Positions 6,427 to 13,862 are shown, numbered from the stretch's first letter. The stretch is DNA of 15,549 nt from Acidimicrobiales bacterium (GCA_017883125.1 JADGOD010000145.1:1-15549), one strand, 5' to 3'. Made by a program: numbers and translations. The notes: generated by a model from the sequence alone, not told the origin.

Positions 6427-6642
6427 GTGAAGAAGGGTCGACACCGCCGGTTCGAAGAAGCGCGCAGCCTGAAGCGGTCCTTCGGGTCCGAGGCGCTGTC
6501 ATGCCCCGAGTGCGGGGCGGAGCCCGAAGACGTCCACGCCACGTGGTGCCTCGCCGAGGAAGACGCCTACGACCGCATCCTGGGTCAATCGACCCGTACC
6601 GGCAGCGACGAGCACGATCCTCTCGACGACGAGCGGGTCTAG
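6427..6642 (+). CDS. small CCHC zinc-ribbon-like protein, function unknown
   Basis: A 71-residue protein with a basic N-terminus (MKKGRHRRFEEARSLKR), a central CPECG motif and a very acidic C-terminus. Cys26, Cys29, His37 and Cys41 are spaced C-x2-C-x7-H-x3-C, suggesting one bound Zn2+. No named family is recognised. The basic head plus a metal knuckle could suit nucleic-acid or ribosome contact, but that is inference. GTG 6427 is chosen because GAGGAG (6416-6421) lies five bases upstream. GTG 6421 would overlap that site, and a longer frame extends upstream to 6253 without support. Its TAG stop is read from the palindrome CTAG that also forms the stop of the convergent gene. Confidence 0.65.
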   Translation: MKKGRHRRFEEARSLKRSFGSEALSCPECGAEPEDVHATWCLAEEDAYDRILGQSTRTGSDEHDPLDDERV

Positions 6643-7391
6643 CTCTTCTTCGCAGACCTGCGCACGACGGGATGCTCGAGGCGAACTCCCTTCGAGGTCC
6701 GTTCGGCCCGTTCGTCGAGGTAGGCCAGGAGCTTGTTGTACGGCTTGCTCCCGACCATGGTGACAAGCTCTTCGCGCATCGAGTCGACGACGCGGCTCTC
6801 ACCGACGAAGGCCTCGGGCTCCTCGGTGCACCACCAGTGGAACTCGGCACCTCCATCGCCCCAGTGGCGTCGCTCCCACTGACCGATCGAGGTGGTGACG
6901 TACCCGTCGTCGCCGACCTCGTCCTCCCGGCGCAGGGGGAGCTGCCAGCAGACCTCGGGCTTCCAGCCGACGTAGTGCTCGCCGTGGTTGGCGGCCGCGA
7001 CGTGGAACGCGCATCCGGGCCCGGCGGAGAAGCCCGGACGGTTGAGGAAGACGCAGGCATCGTCGTGGAGCACGGTGACCAGGTCGCCGGCATCGTTCCG
7101 CTCGATCAGCGTGGCCGGGGCGACGTCCTTGAACTGCCACTCGGCGTCCGTGAGCCGGGGGATCATCTTGGTGACGCGCTCGGCATCCTCCTCGTCGACG
7201 AAGTGGGCGCCGTAGCTGCAGCAGCCCTGGACGAGCTCAGGGGCGGGGGCGGTGAGGACGCCCTGGCACCCGGCCCCGAAGATGCATGTCCACCGGCTCT
7301 CGAGGAACGTGACGTCGAACCTCCAGGTCCGCTCCTCGTCCTCGTCCTCGAAGCTGACCCATTCGTGCGCGTCTCTCGGTGCTCTTGCCAC
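6639..7391 (-). CDS. eight-cysteine protein resembling DUF3109/YkgJ metal-chelating proteins
   Basis: A 250-residue soluble protein from GTG 7391 with eight cysteines: 36, 42, 57, 58, 113, 127, 148 and 188. The pattern CIFGAGC, GCCSYGAHF, ACVFLNRPGF, GPGCAFH and WKPEVCWQLPLR resembles DUF3109 and the YkgJ-type putative zinc- or iron-chelating families, where CC and a late KPxxCxxxPxR element recur. A metal or Fe-S-binding role is inferred; the reaction is unknown. GTG 7391 is preferred over GTG 7415 because TAGCGT ends seven bases upstream and no ribosome binding site is present. The gene is divergent from nfuA across 56 bases, which makes a link to Fe-S metabolism plausible. The C-terminus is basic (VVRRSAKKS). 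Confidence 0.75.
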   Translation of the reverse strand: MARAPRDAHEWVSFEDEDEERTWRFDVTFLESRWTCIFGAGCQGVLTAPAPELVQGCCSYGAHFVDEEDAERVTKMIPRLTDAEWQFKDVAPATLIERNDAGDLVTVLHDDACVFLNRPGFSAGPGCAFHVAAANHGEHYVGWKPEVCWQLPLRREDEVGDDGYVTTSIGQWERRHWGDGGAEFHWWCTEEPEAFVGESRVVDSMREELVTMVGSKPYNKLLAYLDERAERTSKGVRLEHPVVRRSAKKS

Positions 7392-7398
7392 GGCGGGA

Positions 7399-7404
7399 AC
7401 GCTA
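7399..7404 (-). promoter_or_regulatory. candidate -10 element of the eight-cysteine protein gene (leaderless)
   Basis: Minus-strand TAGCGT ends seven bases before GTG 7391. It shares the 56-base divergent spacer with the nfuA element at 7436-7441. No -35 consensus and no Shine-Dalgarno sequence are visible. Confidence 0.45.
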
Positions 7405-7435
7405 GTGCGCGGCACGGAGGTCGAGAGATGACCCG

Positions 7436-7441
7436 TAGACT
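7436..7441 (+). promoter_or_regulatory. candidate -10 element of nfuA (leaderless)
   Basis: TAGACT ends six bases before ATG 7448, so the transcript would begin at the start codon. There is no Shine-Dalgarno sequence. Confidence 0.5.
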
Positions 7442-7447
7442 CAGAAC

Positions 7448-8107
7448 ATGTCTCAAACCACCGACTCCAAGCTTGATGACGCTGTCATCTCCATCACCGA
7501 TGAGGCGCGCGGCGTGGTCGTCGATGCCCTCGCCCAAGAGCCCAACGGGTCAGAGCTCGGGCTTTTCATCGAGGTCCGCGGCATCGAGGCGGGCAAGTTC
7601 GCCTACGACCTCTACTTCCAGGCGACCGCCGACGTGAGCGACGATGACGCCGTGGTGACCGACGGTGACGTCAAGGTGGTGGTCCCCGCGGCCAGCATCG
7701 AGCGTCTCAAGGGGGCCCGCCTCGAGTGGTCGACCGACAACGGCGGAGGCCTGGTCATGGTCAACCCCAACGTGCCCTCGGCTTCAGAGGTCGCTCCGGG
7801 CGTCCCCGAGCATGTGGTTGCCCAGGGTCTCGAAGGCCCACTGGCCATCCGGGTGGTCGAGGTCCTCGAGCGCGAGGTGAACCCGTCGATCGCAAGCCAC
7901 GGAGGTCGTGCCGACCTCGTCGCCATCGACGAGGCGAACGGGATCGCCTATCTGGCGCTCTCGGGCGGATGCCAGGGCTGCGCGATGTCCCGCATGACCC
8001 TGAGCCAGGGCATCGAGGTCTCGCTGCGTGACAACATCGTCGAGCTCACCGAAGTGATCGATGTGACCGACCACGCAACCGGCGAGAATCCCTTCTACTC
8101 GAACTGA
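7448..8107 (+). CDS. nfuA: NfuA-type Fe-S cluster carrier
   Basis: NfuA proteins carry a [4Fe-4S] cluster between two subunits and pass it to client enzymes in the cytosol. This 219-residue protein has the two-domain NfuA layout. The first domain (residues 1-108) resembles an A-type (IscA/HesB) scaffold with no cysteines. A NifU C-terminal domain follows (about 120-219). The second domain holds the cluster motif GGCQGC (Cys175, Cys178), preceded by NPSIASHGGRADLV and followed by a VTDHATGENPFY ending like that of NfuA. Loss of cysteines from the A-type domain is normal for NfuA. It is a single gene with its own apparent leaderless promoter, divergent from the eight-cysteine protein gene, with aroC starting 51 bases downstream. 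Confidence 0.9.
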   Translation: MSQTTDSKLDDAVISITDEARGVVVDALAQEPNGSELGLFIEVRGIEAGKFAYDLYFQATADVSDDDAVVTDGDVKVVVPAASIERLKGARLEWSTDNGGGLVMVNPNVPSASEVAPGVPEHVVAQGLEGPLAIRVVEVLEREVNPSIASHGGRADLVAIDEANGIAYLALSGGCQGCAMSRMTLSQGIEVSLRDNIVELTEVIDVTDHATGENPFYSN

Positions 8108-8145
8108 TCTCCACGGACAGTCCCAAGACCGGGCCCTGGGCGACG

Positions 8146-8151
8146 TAGGCT
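8146..8151 (+). promoter_or_regulatory. candidate -10 element of the aroC operon (leaderless)
   Basis: TAGGCT ends seven bases before GTG 8159. If the transcript starts at the GTG there is no leader RNA, which would rule out attenuator or riboswitch control of the operon from this promoter. Confidence 0.5.
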
Positions 8152-8158
8152 TGAGCCC

Positions 8159-9349
8159 GTGCTCCGCTTCTTAACCGCTGGCGAATCTCATGGTCAGGCG
8201 CTGGTCGTCACCGTCGAAGGTCTGCCCGCTGGACTCCGTGTGACCGACAAGCAGATCCAGGACGAGCTGTCCCGCCGCCGCCTGGGTTTCGGCCGTGGTC
8301 CACGCATGCGCTTCGAGGTCGACGAGGTGACGCTGCTCTCGGGGATCCGACACGGTCGGACACTCGGCTCACCCGTGGCGATCGAGATCCGGAACACCGA
8401 GTGGCCGAAGTGGACCGAGTCGATGTCCCCGAGTCCCGGGACCCCCGACAAGGTGCTCACGACGCCGCGGCCAGGACACGCAGACCTGGTCGGGATGCAG
8501 AAGTACGGCTTCGACGACGCCCGCGACGTGCTCGAGCGGGCGTCGGCCCGCGAGACCGCGGCACGGGTGGCCGCAGGTGCGCTCGCCAAGCTGCTCCTGG
8601 CGGAGCTCGGCACCACGGTGATCAGCCACATCATCCAGCTGGGTGACCAGCGAGCTCCGCTCGATCTCCGACCGGGGCCCGGTGACCTCGAGGCGATCGA
8701 TGAGAACGAGGTGCGATGCTTCGACACGGACGCATCGGTCCGGATGGTCGCCGCCATCAAGGCTGCCGCCAAGGACGGCGACTCCCTGGGAGGCATCGCC
8801 GAGGTGCTCGCCTTCGGCACCCCCCTCGGGCTCGGGAGCCACGTCCATTGGGATCGGAAGATCGACGGGATGCTGGCCCAAGCGGTGATGAGCATCCAGG
8901 CGGTCAAGGGGGTCGAGCTCGGAAACGGGTTCGAGCAGGCGGGCCAGCGAGGCTCCGTGGCCCACGACGCGATCCACTACGACCCCACGGATACCGCCTC
9001 GGGCGGCTTCGTGCGCGAGACCGCTCGGGCCGGCGGGGTCGAGGGCGGCATGACCACTGGGAGCCTGCTCGTCCTGCGGGCGGCGATGAAGCCGCTGGCC
9101 ACGTTGAACCGGCCGGTCCTCGAGACGGTCGATGTCGCCACCAAGGAGCCGACGGTCTCGTTCAAGGAGCGAACCGACGTCACCGCAGTCCCGGCCATGG
9201 GGGTGGTGGCAGAGACGATGGTGGCCCTGGTCCTTGCGACCGAGTCGCTGCGCAAGTTCGGTGGTGACTCGGTGGCAGAGATGACGCGCAACCATGGGTC
9301 GTTCATGGCCCACCTCGGCGAGACCCCGTCAGCCGCCACCGGCGAGTGA
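8159..9349 (+). CDS. aroC: chorismate synthase
   Basis: AroC converts 5-enolpyruvylshikimate-3-phosphate to chorismate, the last shikimate-pathway step, using reduced FMN. The 396-residue length is normal. Signature segments are GESHGQ at 8-13 with catalytic His11, GPRMRFEVDEV near 47, SGIRHGRTLGSPVA near 61, RPGHADL with His107, and DARDVLERASARETAARVAAG at about 120-140, together with a C-terminal RTDVTAVPAMGVV segment. It is the first gene of a run with four-base overlaps. The start is GTG without a ribosome binding site; the TAGGCT element seven bases upstream argues for this codon. Its TGA stop overlaps the aroK GTG. Confidence 0.97.
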   Translation: MLRFLTAGESHGQALVVTVEGLPAGLRVTDKQIQDELSRRRLGFGRGPRMRFEVDEVTLLSGIRHGRTLGSPVAIEIRNTEWPKWTESMSPSPGTPDKVLTTPRPGHADLVGMQKYGFDDARDVLERASARETAARVAAGALAKLLLAELGTTVISHIIQLGDQRAPLDLRPGPGDLEAIDENEVRCFDTDASVRMVAAIKAAAKDGDSLGGIAEVLAFGTPLGLGSHVHWDRKIDGMLAQAVMSIQAVKGVELGNGFEQAGQRGSVAHDAIHYDPTDTASGGFVRETARAGGVEGGMTTGSLLVLRAAMKPLATLNRPVLETVDVATKEPTVSFKERTDVTAVPAMGVVAETMVALVLATESLRKFGGDSVAEMTRNHGSFMAHLGETPSAATGE

Positions 9350-9867
9350 ACGACCCAGTGAGAGTCGTCCTGGTCGGGCTGATGGGATCGGGGAAGACCT
9401 CGGTGGGCAAGGCGCTGGCCGCCAAGCTCTCGGGAACGCTCCTCGACACCGACCAGATCGTCGAAGCCGATACCGGGATGACCGTCGGAGAGATCTTCGC
9501 CGCTGAAGGCGAGGAGGCCTTTCGGCGCCGTGAGCTGGTGGCTCTGCGCCGTGCGCTCGAGCACCAGCCGCCGAGCGTGATCGCCACCGGGGGCGGGATC
9601 GTCACCTCCGAGGAGGCCCGCCGCATCCTGCGCGAGCTGTCCGAGGTGGTCTTCCTCGACGTCTCGCCCGAGGTCGCCGCCTCCCGCGTCGGCGATGCCA
9701 GCACCCGACCCCTGCTGGCCGGCGATGCACTTGGGACGCTGAGGGACCTTGAGAGATCACGCCGTGGTCTCTACGAGGAGGTGGCCGACATCGTCATCGA
9801 CGCCGATCGGCGCAACGCCGGGGCGGTGGCCTCGGAGATCCTCGACGCCCTCGAGGTAGCGGCGTGA
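9346..9867 (+). CDS. aroK: shikimate kinase
   Basis: Phosphorylates shikimate at the 3-hydroxyl with ATP. The 173-residue protein has the Walker A loop GLMGSGKT (11-18), the shikimate-binding DTD (Asp34, Asp36), FRRRE with Arg60, the TGGG loop at 81-84, and the lid containing RPLL (121-124). YEEVADIVID near 143-152 is a typical shikimate kinase ending. Family length is about 165-180 residues, so it is complete. The GTG start overlaps the aroC stop and its own stop overlaps the aroB start, both as GTGA, so translation is probably coupled along the operon. Confidence 0.95.
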   Translation: MNDPVRVVLVGLMGSGKTSVGKALAAKLSGTLLDTDQIVEADTGMTVGEIFAAEGEEAFRRRELVALRRALEHQPPSVIATGGGIVTSEEARRILRELSEVVFLDVSPEVAASRVGDASTRPLLAGDALGTLRDLERSRRGLYEEVADIVIDADRRNAGAVASEILDALEVAA

Positions 9868-10943
9868 TCCGTGTCACCGTCGAGGTGACTCCTCGTCCCT
9901 ACGACGTGGTGATCGGGCACGGAGCGCGCCGGGAGCTGGCCCACGAGGTCGCTCGGGTCGCCCCCGGGGCGAAGATGGCGGTCGTCGTCTCGCAGCGGTC
10001 TGTGGAGGAGAGCGGCTGGCTCGACCAGATCGACCCGGGGATCGAGCACCACGTGGTGCTGATCGGAGAGGGGGAGGACGACAAGTCGCTCTCGACCGTC
10101 GAGCTCCTCTGCCGGAGGTTCGTCGAGCTCGGAATCTCTCGCCATGACCTGGTGATCGCCGTCGGAGGCGGCATGGTGAGCGATGTCGCTGGGTTCGCCG
10201 CCGCCACGTACCACCGGGGGATCGGCTACCTGACGGTGGCGACCACCCTCCTTGCGCAGATCGACGCTGCCGTCGGCGGCAAGACCGCGGTGAACCTCCC
10301 TGAGGGCAAGAACCTGGTCGGCGCCTTCTGGCAGCCGCTCGCCGTCCTGTGCGACACCGAGGTGCTCTCGACCCTCCCGCCGGCGGAGTGGGCGTGCGGG
10401 CGAGGGGAGATGGCGAAGTACGCGTTCCTCGGTCCCGACACGCCCTCGGCGGAGATCTTGAGCCTGGGCATCGACGAGCAGGTCGCACGGTGTGTGGCCA
10501 TCAAGGCCGACATCGTCGCCGACGACGAACGGGAGCAGGGGAGGCGCATGATCCTCAACTACGGCCACACCCTCGCCCATGCGCTCGAAGCCATCGGACT
10601 CGAGCACCGGGCCCAGGGCAACGAGGACCGGGTCGCCGGGCTGCGCCACGGAGAGGCGGTGGCGATCGGCGTGATCTTCGCCGCCCTGCTGTCACGCCAG
10701 ATGGGCCGAATCGACGACGATCGGGTCGAGCTGCACCGAGAGGTGGTTCGGCGCTTTGAGCTCGACACCGAGATACCTCCCGGTCTTGACGCCACCGACC
10801 TCGTCGTCGCCATGGAGCGGGACAAGAAGGCGCATCACGACCTCACCTTCGTCCTCGACGGCCCGCGTGGCGTCGAGCCGGTCTTGGGGGTCGATCGTGA
10901 CGACGTCCTCGCTACGCTCGTTGAGATGGGAGCACACCGATGA
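9864..10943 (+). CDS. aroB: 3-dehydroquinate synthase
   Basis: AroB cyclises DAHP to 3-dehydroquinate with NAD+ and a divalent metal, the second step of the shikimate pathway. The 359-residue protein shows the NAD-binding GGGMVSDVAGF at 101-111, then TLLAQIDAAVGGKTAVNLPEGKN near 128-150, RGEMAKY with metal ligand Glu182, NYGHTLAH with His235 and LRHGEA with His262, and DKKAHH later on. The two histidines are about 27 residues apart. From recalled E. coli and mycobacterial sequences about 17 is usual, so there is an insertion of roughly ten polar residues (around 247-258). All metal ligands remain. The GTG start overlaps the aroK stop; the stop overlaps aroQ as ATGA. Confidence 0.96.
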   Translation: MIRVTVEVTPRPYDVVIGHGARRELAHEVARVAPGAKMAVVVSQRSVEESGWLDQIDPGIEHHVVLIGEGEDDKSLSTVELLCRRFVELGISRHDLVIAVGGGMVSDVAGFAAATYHRGIGYLTVATTLLAQIDAAVGGKTAVNLPEGKNLVGAFWQPLAVLCDTEVLSTLPPAEWACGRGEMAKYAFLGPDTPSAEILSLGIDEQVARCVAIKADIVADDEREQGRRMILNYGHTLAHALEAIGLEHRAQGNEDRVAGLRHGEAVAIGVIFAALLSRQMGRIDDDRVELHREVVRRFELDTEIPPGLDATDLVVAMERDKKAHHDLTFVLDGPRGVEPVLGVDRDDVLATLVEMGAHR

Positions 10944-11407
10944 CGTCGCACGAACGTGAGGTCCTGCTGATCTCGGGCCCGAACCTGGACCTGTTGGGTG
11001 AGCGCGAGCCGGAGATCTACGGAACCGAGACGCTGGCCAGCCACGTGGCGACAGCGCTGGCCGCTGCAGCCCGCTACGACCTCAGCCTTCGGCACTTCCA
11101 GTCGAACCACGAAGGTGATCTGATCGAGGCGATCCACGCCGCACGCGGCACCGCGGTGGCCATCGTCATCAACGCCGGGGCGCTGACGCACACGTCGTGG
11201 GCTCTCCACGACGCTCTCGCCGCGTTCGACGGCGTCATCATCGAGCTCCACCTCTCGAATCCGGCGGCACGTGAGTCGTTCCGCCACACGTCGGTGATCG
11301 CGCCGGTGGCTGATGGCGTGATCGCCGGCTTCGGAGCGCTGGGCTACGAGCTCGCCCTCACCGCGGTGGAGCGCTGTCTCGAGGAGAGGGCGAAGGGCGC
11401 ATCGTGA
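10940..11407 (+). CDS. aroQ: type II 3-dehydroquinate dehydratase
   Basis: Dehydrates 3-dehydroquinate to 3-dehydroshikimate by trans elimination; type II enzymes are cytosolic dodecamers. The 155-residue protein has GPNLDLLGEREPEIYG (13-28) with the active-site Arg22 and catalytic Tyr27, SNHEGDLIE at 55-63, NAGALTHTSWALHDAL near 78-93, and ELHLSN with His104. The FRHTSVIAPVADGVIAGFG segment near 114-132 completes the family pattern. No key residue is missing. It starts at ATG within the ATGA overlap with aroB and ends in a GTGA overlap with the peptidase gene. It follows aroB, whose product is its substrate. Confidence 0.96.
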   Translation: MTSHEREVLLISGPNLDLLGEREPEIYGTETLASHVATALAAAARYDLSLRHFQSNHEGDLIEAIHAARGTAVAIVINAGALTHTSWALHDALAAFDGVIIELHLSNPAARESFRHTSVIAPVADGVIAGFGALGYELALTAVERCLEERAKGAS

Positions 11408-12534
11408 TTCTCGCTCCTGAGGGTGGACTCCGACCACTGGACGTCGCAGGTCGTCTGGGGCGCCTGCGGGCGTCCCTGGATGGTGCTGGAATCGATGCGC
11501 TGGTCGTGACCAACCTGACCAACGTCCGCTACCTGACTGGCTTCACCGGCTCTGCCGCCATCTTTGTGGTCACCGAGGGGACCGCCACCCTTGTGACCGA
11601 TGGCCGCTACCGTACGCAGTCGGCCGAGCAGGTGGCCGCCGCAGGCGTCGACCAGCTCATCGAGGTCGCCATCGGCGGCGGCGACGCTCAGCGTGCATCG
11701 ATCATCGCTGCCCTGGAGGGATCGACCCGAGTGGGGCTCGAGGCCGACAACGTGACCTGGTCCCAGGCCACCGCCTGGGAGGGTCGCCTCGAGCGCTCGC
11801 TGGTCGCCACCTCGGGTGTGACCGAAGCCCTCCGAGAGGTCAAGGACGAGGGCGAGCTCGACCGCATGCGCCACGCGGCACGGATTGCCGACCACGCACT
11901 CGGCGAGGTCCTCCCGCTCCTCTCGGGAACAGCGGACGCTCCGATCACCGAAGTGGAGTTCGCTCTCGCCCTCGACTCGGCGATGCGCCGGCTGGGCGCC
12001 GAGTCCGTCGCCTTTGAGACCATCGTGGCGGCGGGGGAGAACTCGGCCAAGCCCCACCACCACCCCTCGCGCAGGGTCATCCTCCCGGGTGATCCGGTCG
12101 TCGTCGACTTCGGAGCCACCTACGAGGGGTACCGCTCGGACATGACGCGGACCTTCGTCATCGGGGGTCAGCCCACCGGGCCGCTGAAGGAGATCTTCGA
12201 GGTGGTCTCCCGTGCCCAGGCAGCAGGGGTGGCAGCGGTCCGCGCCGGGGCCGAGGCCTCGTCGATCGACGGTGTCTGCCGTGGGGTGATCGGCGATGCG
12301 GGCTACGCAGAGCGGTTCGAGCACTCGACCGGGCACGGCGTGGGTCTCGACATCCACGAGATGCCGTGGGTGTCTGCTCAGGGGACGGCTATCTTGGAGC
12401 CCGGCGTCGTCGTGACCGTCGAGCCCGGTGTGTACGTTGCCGGCATCGGCGGGGTGCGGATCGAAGACACGCTCGTGGTCACGGCTGACGGCGCCGAGAC
12501 CCTGACTCGCTTTACAAAGGACATTGCTGCCTGA
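11404..12534 (+). CDS. pepQ: Xaa-Pro dipeptidase/aminopeptidase, M24B family
   Basis: A metallopeptidase that hydrolyses the bond before proline in peptides, cytosolic. The 376-residue protein has a creatinase-like N-terminal domain (about 1-135; note LTNVRYLTGFTGS) and a pita-bread catalytic domain. The five metal ligands are in place: Asp235 (VVVDFGATYEGY), Asp246 (SDMTRTF), His311 (GHGVGLDIHE), Glu340 (VTVEPGVYV) and Glu354 (GGVRIEDT). The symbol pepQ reflects the usual actinobacterial name at this position before efp; pepP is equally used, and the sequence does not separate dipeptidase from aminopeptidase activity. The stop overlaps the efp start by one base (TGATG). Confidence 0.92.
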   Translation: MILAPEGGLRPLDVAGRLGRLRASLDGAGIDALVVTNLTNVRYLTGFTGSAAIFVVTEGTATLVTDGRYRTQSAEQVAAAGVDQLIEVAIGGGDAQRASIIAALEGSTRVGLEADNVTWSQATAWEGRLERSLVATSGVTEALREVKDEGELDRMRHAARIADHALGEVLPLLSGTADAPITEVEFALALDSAMRRLGAESVAFETIVAAGENSAKPHHHPSRRVILPGDPVVVDFGATYEGYRSDMTRTFVIGGQPTGPLKEIFEVVSRAQAAGVAAVRAGAEASSIDGVCRGVIGDAGYAERFEHSTGHGVGLDIHEMPWVSAQGTAILEPGVVVTVEPGVYVAGIGGVRIEDTLVVTADGAETLTRFTKDIAA

Positions 12535-13094
12535 TGGCTATCTCTACCAGCGACCTGAAGAACGGAATGACCCTCGACCTCGGCGAAGGGCTCTTCACGG
12601 TCGTCGAGTTCCAGCACGTCAAGCCGGGCAAGGGTGGGGCGTTCGTGCGCACCAAGCTGAAGAACGCTCGGACCGGAGCGGTGATCGAGCGGACCTTCCG
12701 GGCCGACGAGAAGCTTGTCCAGGCCATCGTCGACAAGCGCGACACGCAGTTCCTCTACCGCGACGGCGACGACTTCATCTTCATGGACCAGTCCACGTAC
12801 GAGCAGACGACTGTGCCGATCGGTTCACTCGGAAGCGCAGCGGGCTACCTCAAGGTCGGGAACTCGGCGACCCTCCACAGCGTGAATGACGAGATCATCG
12901 GCATCGAGCTGCCGGCCTCGGTCGAGCTCGTCGTCACCGAGACGGAGCCCGGCGTCCAGGGCGATCGCGTCTCGGGCGCCCGGAAGCCGGCCACGCTCGA
13001 GACCGGCGTGGTCCTCCAGGTCCCGCTCTTCGTCAACATCGACGACGTGATCAAGGTCGACACCCGCACCGGCGACTACATCACACGCGCTTGA
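12534..13094 (+). CDS. efp: elongation factor P
   Basis: EF-P binds stalled ribosomes between the P and E sites and helps form bonds at consecutive prolines. The 186-residue protein has the normal three-domain size: a KOW-like domain I with the tip loop HVKPGKGGAF (28-37), domain II around 66-128, and the C-terminal OB domain ending GVVLQVPLFVNIDDVIKVDTRTGDYITRA-like. The tip residue Lys33 is the usual modification site; no modification enzyme gene is in the window. An AAAGGA lies 12 bases upstream of the ATG, rather far for a Shine-Dalgarno sequence, so reinitiation from the TGATG overlap with pepQ is likely. The neighbouring proline peptidase fits a proline theme. Confidence 0.97.
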   Translation: MAISTSDLKNGMTLDLGEGLFTVVEFQHVKPGKGGAFVRTKLKNARTGAVIERTFRADEKLVQAIVDKRDTQFLYRDGDDFIFMDQSTYEQTTVPIGSLGSAAGYLKVGNSATLHSVNDEIIGIELPASVELVVTETEPGVQGDRVSGARKPATLETGVVLQVPLFVNIDDVIKVDTRTGDYITRA

Positions 13095-13107
13095 CAGTCT
13101 CGATCCG

Positions 13108-13500
13108 ATGAGTGACGTCAGCCGTCGTGAGGCCAGAGAGCGCGCCTTGGGCCTCCTCTACGAGGCGGCGATGAAGCACGTCGACCCGCTCGAGGTCCTC
13201 AGCGAGCTCGCTGTCGCGCCTGATCCCTATTGCGAGCAGCTCGTCCGGCTCGCCGCAGAGCACCGGGCCGACGCGCAGCGGCTCATCGAGGAAGCCTCGT
13301 CGAACTGGCCCCTCGAGCGGATCGGCATCGTCGATCGCCTCGTCATGGAGCTGGCCATCGGCGAGCTGCGCGGACCTGATGCTCCACCTCGGGCCGTAGT
13401 CCTCGACGAGGCGGTCGAGCTGGCGAAGACGTTCTCGACGGAGTCATCTGGCGCCTTCGTCAATGGCATCCTCTCCGCCGTCATCCCTGAGGGCCACTGA
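13108..13500 (+). CDS. nusB: transcription antitermination factor NusB
   Basis: NusB binds boxA RNA with S10 (NusE) in antitermination complexes on rRNA operons. The 130-residue all-helical protein shows the family pattern RREARERALGLLYEA at 6-20, NWPLERIGIVDRLVMELAIGEL near 66-87, and PPRAVVLDEAVELAKTFST followed by SSGAFVNGILS near the C-terminus. Length and ends are normal. It lies 13 bases after efp without a good ribosome binding site and is the last gene of the aroC-led run. It is convergent with the membrane protein gene at 13512, with only 11 bases between stops and no visible terminator. Confidence 0.95.
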   Translation: MSDVSRREARERALGLLYEAAMKHVDPLEVLSELAVAPDPYCEQLVRLAAEHRADAQRLIEEASSNWPLERIGIVDRLVMELAIGELRGPDAPPRAVVLDEAVELAKTFSTESSGAFVNGILSAVIPEGH

Positions 13501-13511
13501 AGGACGGTTCG

Positions 13512-13862
13512 TCAGGTGTTCCCTCTGCGCTGCTTTGTGGCTTCTTCGCTGGCGTGGAGATCGGCGAGGTAGCGGTTCCAGGCCTCGCGATTGGCGTCTT
13601 CTTCCGGCGAGGGCGCACTCGGGCGCCTCTTCGTGGGGTCATCGTGAAGCAGCCGCCACCACAGGTAGACGCCGGCGACGACGAAGATCGGCCATTGCGC
13701 GACATAGGCCCAGCTGAGGGTATTGCCGGACAGCGCTCGCTGGAGCTCGATCACGAACCCGGTGGCGCAGATCACGACGCAGACGAGGAGGCCCAGATGG
13801 ATTCGAAGTCGACCGACAGTCGCCGACGGGGGGCCATCGCGGCTGTCTGACGGACTGGTCAC
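13512..13862 (-). CDS. small two-helix membrane protein, paralog A
   Basis: A 116-residue membrane protein of unknown function. A polar N-terminus (about 1-18) leads into helix one (about 20-39), a short conserved loop ELQRALSGNTLSWAYV (39-54), helix two (about 57-71), and a charged, helical cytosol-like tail rich in Glu, Asp and Lys (about 72-116). The loop and both helices match the divergent gene at 13967 (16 of 20 residues identical over the loop). GTG 13862 is chosen because TACTGT ends seven bases upstream. The open frame extends to 14021, but the extra residues look non-coding and overlap the divergent gene. It is convergent with nusB. The short size and tail could suit an accessory subunit or scaffold, but that is speculation. 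Confidence 0.7.
   Translation of the reverse strand: MTSPSDSRDGPPSATVGRLRIHLGLLVCVVICATGFVIELQRALSGNTLSWAYVAQWPIFVVAGVYLWWRLLHDDPTKRRPSAPSPEEDANREAWNRYLADLHASEEATKQRRGNT
13701..13736 (-). repeat. inverted repeat, left copy (within paralog A)
   Basis: The reverse complement of these 36 bases matches 14114-14149 at 34 of 36 positions. Both copies encode ALSGN(T/A)LSWAYV in the same frame. The match includes most synonymous positions, pointing to a recent duplication, gene conversion or constraint on the nucleotide sequence itself. Confidence 0.75.

Noticed and set aside
8121..8140. GC-rich partial palindrome (around GGGCCC) between nfuA and aroC, considered as a terminator.
   Set aside because: The stem is only a few base pairs beyond the central GGGCCC, has no real loop and no T-tract, so it cannot be told from chance in this GC-rich DNA.
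8152..8158. Search for an attenuator, T-box or riboswitch in front of the aro operon.
   Set aside because: Only seven bases separate the likely -10 hexamer from the aroC start, leaving no leader RNA to hold such an element.
11344..12357. A 337-codon minus-strand frame opposite pepQ.
   Set aside because: His/Gly/Asp-rich antisense translation with no fold signature; the plus strand holds all five M24 metal ligands.
13091..13096. A perfect TTGACA box before nusB.
   Set aside because: It includes the efp stop codon, and no TANNNT element lies 16-18 bases downstream; that position is inside nusB and reads GACGTC.
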